Below the pieces are notes generated by a model. That model ran no database searches and was not told the DNA's origin. It saw nothing but the letters and a program-made list of their open reading frames with translations. Source: Gammaproteobacteria bacterium (GTDB taxonomy: Bacteria > Pseudomonadota > Gammaproteobacteria > Pseudomonadales > Azotimanducaceae). From it: a DNA stretch of 6,426 nucleotides. Below, one piece after another: positions 1 to 6,113 of the stretch (positions within the stretch are counted from its first letter, which is position 1; each line of letters begins with the position of its first letter). Location: the NCBI GenBank assembly GCA_027295975.1, contig JAPUJX010000080.1, positions 1-6,426 of the forward strand. Direction: 5' to 3'. The translations under genes were made by a program, and so were the position numbers.

Positions 1-1818
1 CGGGTACTCAACCTGTACATCGATCGCTCCGGCGGTTTATGGATAGGTACCGACAGCGCAGGTCTCAATCGGTTCAACCCGGACAAACGCAACTTCACGC
101 GATTTCAAACCTTTGAGATAAACGGGAGTTATGCGGCATCCGGGAATCAGTCACAACAAACTCTTACGCTCGATACCCCGATGGACATGGTCGAAGACCG
201 GGACGGTTCGCTGTGGATTGGTACGTTCGGGCAGGGTTTGTGGCGCTGGAACGCGGACGAGCGGAACCAGGACCGTGCCCGGGTGGACGTCTTCCGCAAG
301 TCGGATGGTCTGCCCTCCAGTACCGTAACCGGGGTACTGGAAGAAGGTAGCGGCGCACTATGGCTCAGCAGCGACCGGGGCCTCACGCGGTTTGACGTCA
401 AAGGCAGGATACGCCAGTTCGACCTCAAGAACGGACTCATGGACCGGGAATTCAATCAGGGATCGAGGCTCCGCAGCCGAAGCGGCAAGTTGATGTTTGG
501 CGGCATCAGTGGAGTGGTGAGTTTCTACCCCGGTGATCTGCCGGTGAACGAACGCCCACCGCAAATAGTGGTTGAAGCTCGCTCCAGACAGGAGCATCTC
601 ATCTCTACCGTCTCCGGTGATCCCGTGCCTGAAATCGAAGTGGGTTATCCGGATCGGTTTTTGTCATTCGATTTTGTCGCGCTCGACTTCATCTCGCCCG
701 ACAAAAACCAATACCGCTATAAACTGGAAGGGTTCGATGACGACTGGGTGGAAGGCGACGGTTTCAGGCGCGCCACCTACACGAATCTGGCTGCCGGTAA
801 ATATACATTTCTTGTCGAGGGCTCCAACAACGATGGGTTGTGGAATCGTAATCCGGCTGCCATCAACGTTAGAGTATTTCCCGCCCCCTGGGATACCTGG
901 TGGGCTTATCTGATCTATTTTTCCCTGGTCGCGTTCGTTGTTGGTTTATACCTTCGTTGGCATCTCGCCAAATTGAAGCTCGATGTGGAACATCGGGATA
1001 TCCTCGAAAAGAAAGTTGATGACCGTACTCAGGAGCTGGCCGAAAGGAACACACAGTTACAGAATCTCAACGAACTCCTGGCAGAAGCCAGCGTTACCGA
1101 CTCGCTTACTCAACTCAGAAACCGACGTTTCCTGGATCAGTTTGTTGAATCGCAGAACGCTTCAAAACTCGCCAGCAAATTAGGTTCCCAGGCAGCATTC
1201 AGTATCGATAAACATCGCCCCGCCCAGATCCTGTTTTTGATGATGATCGACCTCGATGACTTCAAGATGATCAATGACACCTTTGGCCACCAGGCGGGTG
1301 ATGAGGTTCTGATACAGGTCAAAGAGGTGTTGGAAGCCACCACCAGGTCGAGTGATGAGCTCATCCGCTGGGGTGGGGATGAATTCATGATTATTGGAAT
1401 CGCTTCGAGCGAAGCCGCCGCAAAATTGCTGGGAGAGCGGATTCGCGCGGCAGTCTCAGAACTGGTCTATGACGCTGGTAACGGGGTAGTTGGTCTCTTG
1501 TCTGCATCCATTGGTATTGCGACGTTCGGACTCATCCAGGATCGTGAAGATTTCGGAGACTGGGAGCAGATCATGGGGATTGCGGACCGGGCGGCATATA
1601 TCGCCAAGTCCAATGGACGTAACGCCTGGGTGTGTCTGGGTGGTTCGGAACTGCTTGATTCAGACCAACTGGCACAGTTCAGCGAAACCCTCGAGGCCAT
1701 GGTCGAATCCGGTCTGGTCAGGGTAGACAGTTCGCTTACCGAAACTCCCATTCTGCTCCACGAGCAGAAGCACGCCGCGTTACGCGGGCCAGGTCGAATC
1801 GTTCTCGAGAAGGACTAA
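1..1818 (+). CDS. Membrane-bound diguanylate cyclase, propeller sensor plus GGDEF (5' end outside window)
   Basis: Makes cyclic-di-GMP from two GTP in the cytoplasm under control of a periplasmic sensor. The frame is open from base 1, so the 605 visible residues are the C-terminal part. In order: Reg_prop-type propeller repeats (LWIGT at residues 13-17 and 71-75; a DGLPSS...LWLSS blade at 102-124); a Y_Y_Y domain at about 225-292; one membrane helix at about 301-318; a coiled-coil linker at about 327-362; a GGDEF domain at about 367-545. DLDDF starts at 417, GGDEF is intact at 458-462 (bases 1372-1386), and RSSD lies five residues before it, which fits the product-inhibition I-site. The last 60 residues are not recognised. 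It ends in TAA and converges on the EAL gene. Active cyclase is predicted from motifs; the ligand is unknown. The ATG at 181 lies inside a propeller repeat region and is not the real start. Confidence 0.95.
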   Translation, partial: RVLNLYIDRSGGLWIGTDSAGLNRFNPDKRNFTRFQTFEINGSYAASGNQSQQTLTLDTPMDMVEDRDGSLWIGTFGQGLWRWNADERNQDRARVDVFRKSDGLPSSTVTGVLEEGSGALWLSSDRGLTRFDVKGRIRQFDLKNGLMDREFNQGSRLRSRSGKLMFGGISGVVSFYPGDLPVNERPPQIVVEARSRQEHLISTVSGDPVPEIEVGYPDRFLSFDFVALDFISPDKNQYRYKLEGFDDDWVEGDGFRRATYTNLAAGKYTFLVEGSNNDGLWNRNPAAINVRVFPAPWDTWWAYLIYFSLVAFVVGLYLRWHLAKLKLDVEHRDILEKKVDDRTQELAERNTQLQNLNELLAEASVTDSLTQLRNRRFLDQFVESQNASKLASKLGSQAAFSIDKHRPAQILFLMMIDLDDFKMINDTFGHQAGDEVLIQVKEVLEATTRSSDELIRWGGDEFMIIGIASSEAAAKLLGERIRAAVSELVYDAGNGVVGLLSASIGIATFGLIQDREDFGDWEQIMGIADRAAYIAKSNGRNAWVCLGGSELLDSDQLAQFSETLEAMVESGLVRVDSSLTETPILLHEQKHAALRGPGRIVLEKD

Positions 1819-1845
1819 CTGCGTGTGGATGCAGGGGCCTGAGTA

Positions 1846-2781
1846 CTAGTGCCAGGTCAGCAGACTCTGCACCTGATCCCGCGGAAGCGGTAGCGCCAGG
1901 AAAAACCCCTGTGCAAGGTGGCAGCCAGCCTCCGTCAGAAAATTTTTCTGGTCTTTGGTCTCGACACCTTCGGCAACCACCTGCAGCCCAAGATCTTCCG
2001 CCAGGACCAACAGGTGGCTGACGATACAACTGGTCGTGTCATGGTTGGGCAGCCGGCGAACCATCTCGCGATCCAGTTTGATCGTGTCGATATCGAGGGT
2101 TGTCAGGTAGGACAACGAAGAATACCCGGTACCGAAGTCGTCTAGTGCGAGGCGGCTACCCGCATTGCTGAGGGCGCGCAGGGTATTCGTGCCTGAACCG
2201 TCAGACTCCAGGAACTGCCTTTCGGTTAATTCAAATTCGATATCCTGGAAGGTCAGACCCGTCTCCGATAACGTACTTTGCATGAATTCGAAGAAGAAGT
2301 GATCCAGGTTCAGCTGATTAGCCGAGAGATTGATGGCAATCCGTTCGACCGAAAACCCGGACTTGCGCCAGCCGGCGAAGTCCTGGCAGGCCTGTCTGGC
2401 AATCGCTCGACCGAGGTTCACGATCAGACCGCATTCTTCCGCCGCCTTGATAAAACTGTCGGGATACAACAGGTTCCCGGAGGGCCCCGAAATTCTCACC
2501 AGTGCTTCCATGGCGGCAATCTGACCTGTCGCCAGGTCGAATTGCGGTTGATAGTGCACTACTACCTGCTGATCCTGGATCGCGTCCCATAGATGTTTCA
2601 TCAACCCGGCGTGTTGATCAGGTTCCGCGGCAATGATCGGGTCACCGGGCTTGCGGGTTTGCTCGACATTCAGGGTGACAATGTCGGCCGATGTCACCGG
2701 CCATACGCTCGACAACCGAACCCTGCGGCGAGGATGTGAGGTGGCATGGAGTTGGATGACGTTGGCGTTCACCTTATCCAT
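1846..2781 (-). CDS. Stand-alone EAL-domain cyclic-di-GMP phosphodiesterase
   Basis: A 311-residue soluble protein expected to hydrolyse cyclic-di-GMP to pGpG in the cytoplasm. The first 60 residues match nothing I recognise and contain an Arg-rich stretch at 17-22; there is no membrane segment. The EAL domain runs from about 61 to 308 and all known catalytic signatures are visible: QPQ 78-80, EAL-V-R 92-96, Asn151 in INLS, ELTE 184-187, DDFGTGYSSL 214-223 (metal ligands and dimer loop 6), Lys235 in IKLD, EGVET 271-275 and QGF 291-293. It therefore looks like an active enzyme rather than a degenerate binder. The ATG start is supported by AGGG seven bases upstream and by the 8-base overlap with the protease stop codon. 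It ends in TAG at the normal end of the domain. Being downstream of the protease, it probably shares its transcript and may suffer polarity from the two premature stops there. Confidence 0.95.
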   Translation of the reverse strand: MDKVNANVIQLHATSHPRRRVRLSSVWPVTSADIVTLNVEQTRKPGDPIIAAEPDQHAGLMKHLWDAIQDQQVVVHYQPQFDLATGQIAAMEALVRISGPSGNLLYPDSFIKAAEECGLIVNLGRAIARQACQDFAGWRKSGFSVERIAINLSANQLNLDHFFFEFMQSTLSETGLTFQDIEFELTERQFLESDGSGTNTLRALSNAGSRLALDDFGTGYSSLSYLTTLDIDTIKLDREMVRRLPNHDTTSCIVSHLLVLAEDLGLQVVAEGVETKDQKNFLTEAGCHLAQGFFLALPLPRDQVQSLLTWH

Positions 2782-4102
2782 TTTCGAGCCCTACGCTGAG
2801 TGACTCGTCGTCGTTCAACTGCGTGCGAAAAGCACCATTGTCATACAGACGCGGTGGTGGAATACACTCAGATGATTTCTTTTTCTTCTTGTGGTGTTTT
2901 TTCTTTTTCCCTTGCTTTCGCGTTACTTCACAGAACTTGTGGGTATCGCCTTTGCTCGCGGCATTTGCCCAGAGATAGCGGTTCGCCCAGAGGTAACGGT
3001 TCGCCCAGAGGTAACGGTTCGCCCAGAGGTAACGGTTCGCGGTGATTTGCGAGTCCTCCCATAGTTCTTCGTCGGACCACAGATCGCCGTTCACATAACT
3101 CGTTATTCCCCAGACGTTTTCGTTGCTCCAATGTGCATGGTTCCACAACGACGATGTACCTTCGATCACAATGACATTATTTTTCCCGGAACGGCTCAAC
3201 TTTGGAGAAAGCGCTTCAACGGTCATGTGTCCGGTTTCAGCAAGCGCTGCTCGCAGGTCCAGCACACCGGCACCCGTTGAGGTGGGAATGCCATCAATCT
3301 GGCGGGCGGAAAGCATCAGGCGAGCTTTTACCGTCGCTGGTGAGAGTGTCGGGTCGTTCGATAGCAATACCGCCACTGCGCCCGACACAACCCCGGCCGC
3401 CATGCTTGTCCCGGAAAGCTCCAGATACGACTGTTCGACGGTGCGGTCGGTGAGATCACGCATAAGCTTGGCATTAGTTCCCATCGCGGCGAACAGACGA
3501 TTGCCCGGCGCGACGAGATCGGGTTTCAAATAGCCGTCGATGACCGTGGGCCCCACGGATGAGTATGACGAGACGTAGTCGTCCGTAAAATCCATGCCGG
3601 TGCCGTTGTCTGTCAACGAGCCAACCGTAATGATTTTGGGTGAGGTGCCGGGGCTGGTAATGGTGAAATCACCATCGCGGCCATAGTTACCCGCGGAGGC
3701 AATGACCACAACACCGGAATCCCAGACCGCATTCACGGCCAGTACCAGTGGATCTGTGTCGACGCTTTCACCGGGAAGTTGCCCGAGAGACAGATTCACC
3801 GCACGGATGTTGTATTCATCCGAGTGGTTCAAAACCCAGTCGAGTCCGGCAATGACACTCGAGATCACGCCGCCACCCTGTTCGTTGAGCACGCGTACCG
3901 AAAATACTCCTGCGCCCGGCAATGTCCCGAGTTGTGCATCGGCCGAAAGCAAGCCGGTGCCACCAATCAAACCGGCGATGTGGGTACCGTGGCCAAACGG
4001 GTCGCAACCGGCGATCGAGTTTTCCTCATATTTCAACGCGCTCGAGTAAACCAAAGAATTGTAGGCAAACCAAATATAGCCGACGGATACTCCTTCCACC
4101 AC
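2774..4102 (-). CDS. Subtilase fragment: catalytic His, Asn and Ser plus C-terminal tail
   Basis: 442 residues if started at GTG 4102, only two codons after the TAG. Residues 1-25 (IWFAYNS...) are the missing last strands of the beta-sandwich domain begun upstream, which shows that the TAG cuts a domain rather than separating two genes. Then GHGTHIAG (His38), a conserved NLSLG segment at 103-107, SAGN (Asn139), KPDLVAPG at 193-200 and SGTSMAAG (Ser233) give a complete subtilase core apart from Asp. After the core come a Trp-rich region, four tandem NRYLWA repeats, a Lys/His cluster between two Cys, and a short acidic end. The TAA stop overlaps the EAL start by eight bases. A strong GGAAGGAG occurs just after the GTG codons but has no suitably spaced start codon after it, so internal initiation here is doubtful. 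Confidence 0.65.
   Translation of the reverse strand: MVEGVSVGYIWFAYNSLVYSSALKYEENSIAGCDPFGHGTHIAGLIGGTGLLSADAQLGTLPGAGVFSVRVLNEQGGGVISSVIAGLDWVLNHSDEYNIRAVNLSLGQLPGESVDTDPLVLAVNAVWDSGVVVIASAGNYGRDGDFTITSPGTSPKIITVGSLTDNGTGMDFTDDYVSSYSSVGPTVIDGYLKPDLVAPGNRLFAAMGTNAKLMRDLTDRTVEQSYLELSGTSMAAGVVSGAVAVLLSNDPTLSPATVKARLMLSARQIDGIPTSTGAGVLDLRAALAETGHMTVEALSPKLSRSGKNNVIVIEGTSSLWNHAHWSNENVWGITSYVNGDLWSDEELWEDSQITANRYLWANRYLWANRYLWANRYLWANAASKGDTHKFCEVTRKQGKKKKHHKKKKKSSECIPPPRLYDNGAFRTQLNDDESLSVGLENG
2789..2792 (-). promoter_or_regulatory. Ribosome binding site of the EAL gene, inside the protease 3' end
   Basis: AGGG lies seven bases before the ATG at 2781-2779. Both lie within the last codons of the protease frame, whose TAA (2776-2774) sits inside ATGGATAA. 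The arrangement favours re-initiation by ribosomes that finish the protease. Confidence 0.6.
2864..2940 (-). other. Lys/His-rich, Cys-flanked tail in the subtilase
   Basis: The minus strand encodes C-E-V-T-R, then KQGKKKKHHKKKKKSSE, then C-I-PPP. About nine Lys and two His fall within a loop bracketed by two cysteines that could form a disulfide after export. A highly basic loop may bind a polyanion such as polysaccharide, LPS or DNA; this is inference from composition only. Confidence 0.6.
2968..3039. repeat. Four tandem 18-bp repeats encoding NRYLWA
   Basis: The plus-strand unit is cccagaggtaacggttcg. Copies at 2986-3003, 3004-3021 and 3022-3039 are identical; the copy at 2968-2985 differs at two bases. 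On the minus strand they encode four consecutive ANRYLW hexapeptides in the protease C-terminal region. Base-level identity indicates recent expansion, and the unit length keeps the frame. Confidence 0.97.
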
Positions 4103-4105
4103 CAG

Positions 4106-5452
4106 CTATACGCCAAGTTTCCGTTCGGTTGTGAACAGGTGGTACACGTGACCGAAGTCGAAAGTGTCATCGATAAATTCCGCCAAGGCTTCCGTATCCC
4201 AGATGGGGCGGGATACGGTAGCGCTGGCAAGCTCAATCATGTCGCCACCCTCTACATCCGTGTCGATGAGGTATGCAGTGACGGTGGCGCCTGAACTGGT
4301 TGAGAAATCCACCATCGCGGACCACAACTGCAGGCTTACTTTACCGTTGAGCGTCAGGTCGGAAGCGTCCGCGACCCATACCTGGCTCGTAGCCGGGTCC
4401 GTGCTGTACAGGCTGCCGCCTCTACTGATCGTGAGCCCCTCTGCCAAATTCCTTTCGGGATCCATATTGGCGAGTTCTTCGGCATTGGGTTGCCGTGAAG
4501 TGAGGGCAGCGAAGGGGACGTCGGTCCCGTCGCCCAATCCAGCCAGGTAGGCCGTATTTTTGGCGGGGGCGCTATGTTCGATGGCGACGTTGTCGAGATA
4601 AAACATGGCGGAATCGCCCGACACGTCGAAGCGAATCCACGTGTTCGCAGAAACATATGGCGAAATGTCGAAGCTGGCGACACCCTGACCCGCCGACGAG
4701 TCATGAGATGTCAGCGTCGTCCAGGTATTGCCCCCATCGCTCGAAACGTTGACGTTGACAATGCCTCCGACACCAAGATCGCCCGCCATGTAGTCGTAAT
4801 TCAGAGTAGCCGTGGCGGCACCGAGAAGATCTACGGGTCGTTCCAGACCGAAGTCTGATCCAGTCAATGCGCCAATCTGGAAACAATTCCCGGATGAACA
4901 CTGCGCGCCGGTCGCAACCTGCACCATACCGGCATCGGGACCGTCCGTTTCACCCATTTCGACCCAGCTTGTCATCCAGGGACGAGAACCGTCGCTGCCC
5001 AGCCAGCCGGCAGTACCTACCTGGTCCGCATAATCACCGGGGCAACTGTCGATTGGAGTTATGATGTCAATGTGGCCGGTTACGTCCAGGTCGTAGTGAT
5101 TCGCAATTCCGGAATCGAGCACAGCAACCACAACCTCCGGGGACGGGGCTACGAAATCGGCTGTACCAGGGAGTGGAATATTGGCTGTCAGCCGACCGGA
5201 TACGGAAGCCGCCTCGACAGGCGCATCCAGAGACAGGAAGTTGAGATCTTCCGAGAGGCTGAGTTCACCCAGCCCGTTGATCGGTACATCCAACGCCAGC
5301 ATGCCAAGAGACGAATAGTGTCTGTGGATCTCTCCGCCAAGTTCCAAAATCCGATCTACCTGTGCCCGTTGCGGATGTGAGTTGTACGCCGCAATCACAC
5401 GAACGCGGGCAACGGTTCCTTGTGAAGCCAGCCTCTGTACGGCTGGGCTCAT
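4106..5452 (-). CDS. Subtilase fragment: propeptide, catalytic Asp and inserted beta-sandwich modules
   Basis: The frame is open from just after the TGA (5506) to the TAG at 4108-4106; the first ATG is 5452. The codons before that ATG (LSATQRSK) read as a smooth continuation of the protein, and no ribosome site precedes it, so 5452 is probably not a native start. Numbering from 5452: inhibitor-I9-like propeptide about 15-80, linker 81-105, catalytic Asp113 in VAVLDSGI. Then comes a MAM-like beta-sandwich at about 155-320, with SSDGGNTW and, near its end, FYLDNVAIE. The first part of a second sandwich domain follows (about 330-448) and is cut off at RKLGV by the TAG. Cys pairs near 136 and 187-193 suit an exported protein. 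Alone this fragment has no signal peptide, no catalytic His and no Ser, so it cannot be an active secreted protease. Confidence 0.65.
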   Translation of the reverse strand: MSPAVQRLASQGTVARVRVIAAYNSHPQRAQVDRILELGGEIHRHYSSLGMLALDVPINGLGELSLSEDLNFLSLDAPVEAASVSGRLTANIPLPGTADFVAPSPEVVVAVLDSGIANHYDLDVTGHIDIITPIDSCPGDYADQVGTAGWLGSDGSRPWMTSWVEMGETDGPDAGMVQVATGAQCSSGNCFQIGALTGSDFGLERPVDLLGAATATLNYDYMAGDLGVGGIVNVNVSSDGGNTWTTLTSHDSSAGQGVASFDISPYVSANTWIRFDVSGDSAMFYLDNVAIEHSAPAKNTAYLAGLGDGTDVPFAALTSRQPNAEELANMDPERNLAEGLTISRGGSLYSTDPATSQVWVADASDLTLNGKVSLQLWSAMVDFSTSSGATVTAYLIDTDVEGGDMIELASATVSRPIWDTEALAEFIDDTFDFGHVYHLFTTERKLGV

Positions 5453-5506
5453 CTTCGAACGCTGGGTGGCAGATAGAGTGACTGGAGTTTTACTTCCCCG
5501 TGGGCG

Positions 5507-5800
5507 TCACTGGGCTTTGACTCTCGTTTCCCCAACAGGTGGCTGGATGGTCGCTGATGATTCATTGACAGTCGACAAACGTTCCTGGACCGACCTGACT
5601 GGTGCAAAACCGGATGTATCAGGTAACCGGTTCGCAACTACCGGTATGTCGATGTCAGCATCGGCTACGGCGATTTCATCCGACGACAAAAGAAACCATG
5701 CGCTAACAAGGCATCCAAAGATAATCGCAATGAGGATTGTGAGGGGCTGCTTCAAAATCTTCTTTTCCTTTTCGAATCCATTTTTCCGGTCAACAAACAC
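5507..5800 (-). CDS. N-terminal fragment of the subtilase: signal anchor segment
   Basis: Encodes 97 residues from GTG 5800 to the TGA at 5509-5507. A basic N-terminus (KEKKILKQP) is followed by about 20 hydrophobic residues (from LTILIAIIF to WFLL) and then a polar, secreted-looking stretch. This is a signal peptide or signal anchor; the Cys in IIFGC loosely fits a lipobox, but the hydrophobic run continues past it, so a lipoprotein is less likely. The start is uncertain. The GTG has no good ribosome site and lies only 13 bases after the transcript start implied by the sigma-54 element. TTG at 5755-5753 is preceded by the purine-rich AAAAGGAAAAGAAG and would give a textbook signal peptide (M-KQPLTILIA). 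It could be an independent small membrane protein, but the shared frame with the protease argues that it is the lost N-terminus. Confidence 0.6.
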   Translation of the reverse strand: MFVDRKNGFEKEKKILKQPLTILIAIIFGCLVSAWFLLSSDEIAVADADIDIPVVANRLPDTSGFAPVRSVQERLSTVNESSATIQPPVGETRVKAQ

Positions 5801-5823
5801 GCAAACCGCAACTAGGGAAGAAA

Positions 5824-5839
5824 AGCAATTGCCATGCCA
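5824..5839 (-). promoter_or_regulatory. Putative sigma-54 (-24/-12) promoter of the protease-EAL operon
   Basis: The minus strand reads TGGCATGGCAATTGCT, against the family consensus TGGCAC-N5-TTGCW: one mismatch, with the required GG-N10-GC spacing exact. Taking the GC at -12 puts the transcript start near 5813, leaving a leader of 13 bases to the GTG at 5800 or 58 bases to the better-placed TTG at 5755. I found no convincing sigma-70 promoter in the same gap. Sigma-54 promoters need an enhancer-binding activator, which fits the phased repeats further upstream. Confidence 0.55.
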
Positions 5840-5992
5840 CCGGCCTCACAACCACTCCGCAAAACTCAAGCAAAATGTAAACGGATATTTTATCGAACTA
5901 TTTCAATGAGTTAGGTGTATTTTTACGCTGGCCGGCAAGTACCGTGAGGAGTGTTTTTTAGGGAGAGCGCCAATTCACAACCGGGTGGGGCA

Positions 5993-6055
5993 GAAATTGT
6001 TGCGCAAGGCGTGGAAATTGCTGCGCTCCGCGCAGGATTTACTACGCAACTACGA
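5993..6055. repeat. Three imperfect direct repeats, 21-bp period; candidate activator sites
   Basis: The 13-base cores are gaaattgttgcgc (5993), gaaattgctgcgc (6014) and ggatttactacgc (6035). The first two differ at one base; the third matches the second at nine of thirteen. Starts are exactly 21 bp apart, about two helical turns, so the sites face one side of the DNA. The first contains the palindrome ttgcgcaa (6000-6007). They lie about 180-240 bp upstream of the transcript start implied by the sigma-54 element, a usual distance for enhancer sites. Which protein binds is unknown. Confidence 0.5.
6021..6035. repeat. Perfect 6-bp inverted repeat, three-base loop
   Basis: ctgcgc-tcc-gcgcag. 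It overlaps the second and third direct repeats, so it is more likely part of a protein-binding site than a terminator. No run of T follows it on either strand. Confidence 0.35.
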
Positions 6056-6113
6056 CTGGAAACAGCTTCATTCAACCCGACCCTGAAAACGGTGTTCGGG
6101 TGCACGCAGTAAG

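Larger units (their letters stand above)
2774..5800 (-). pseudogene. Secreted subtilisin-like (S8) serine protease, one frame interrupted by in-frame TGA and TAG
   Basis: Conceptual product of about 1006 residues plus two internal stops. The three segments 5800-5510, 5506-4109 and 4105-2777 are all in the same frame, so no indel is needed; only codon 98 (TGA, 5507-5509) and codon 565 (TAG, 4106-4108) break it. Order in conceptual numbering: membrane/signal segment about 19-40; inhibitor-I9-like propeptide about 130-196; catalytic Asp229 (VAVLDSG); two inserted beta-sandwich modules about 270-590; catalytic His604 (GHGTHIAG); oxyanion Asn705 (SAGN); catalytic Ser799 (GTSMA); a Trp-rich C-terminal region with NRYLWA repeats and a Lys-rich tail. 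No single uninterrupted piece carries Asp, His and Ser together. Neither internal fragment start has a convincing Shine-Dalgarno site. Best reading is a recent pseudogene; stop-codon readthrough or two sequencing errors are alternatives. Confidence 0.8.
5801..6113. other. 313-bp regulatory gap between the surface protein and the protease
   Basis: No convincing gene. From the surface-protein side it holds: a weak inverted repeat acccga (6075-6080) / tcgggt (6096-6101) with no T-run; three direct repeats with 21-bp period (5993-6055); a 6-bp-stem palindrome at 6021-6035; an AT-rich stretch at about 5881-5935 with a poor IHF-like match on the plus strand at 5891-5903; and a sigma-54-type promoter element at 5824-5839. 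A 60-codon minus-strand frame (6105-5923) covers the repeats but has no recognisable features, and I do not call it. Confidence 0.6.

Noticed and set aside
1819..1845. Bidirectional terminator between the cyclase and EAL genes
   Set aside because: Only a four-pair palindrome (cagg/cctg) with a two-base loop; not a stable hairpin.
2968..3039. CRISPR-like array
   Set aside because: Units are 18 bp, directly abutting with no spacers, and in frame within a coding region.
3779..4294. 171-codon plus-strand frame across the TAG region
   Set aside because: Antisense to the subtilase core with its catalytic His; composition shows no domain of its own.
5507..5509. TGA as selenocysteine codon
   Set aside because: The site is in a linker between signal segment and propeptide, not at a redox motif, and no SECIS-like hairpin is evident just downstream.
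2774..5800. Alternative genetic code with TGA/TAG as sense codons
   Set aside because: The EAL gene ends in TAG exactly at the end of its domain, and the other genes end in TAA; only this gene is interrupted.
5382..5909. 175-codon plus-strand frame opposite the protease N-terminus
   Set aside because: Antisense shadow of the signal segment and propeptide region; no recognisable domain, and the minus frame carries clear protein features.
6075..6101. Terminator for the surface-protein gene (acccga/tcgggt)
   Set aside because: Only a six-pair stem with a 15-base loop and no T-run; too weak to call.
5923..6105. 60-codon minus-strand frame just after the surface-protein stop
   Set aside because: The apparent 7-residue periodicity merely reflects the 21-bp DNA repeats; no domain seen, and the region is better explained as regulatory.
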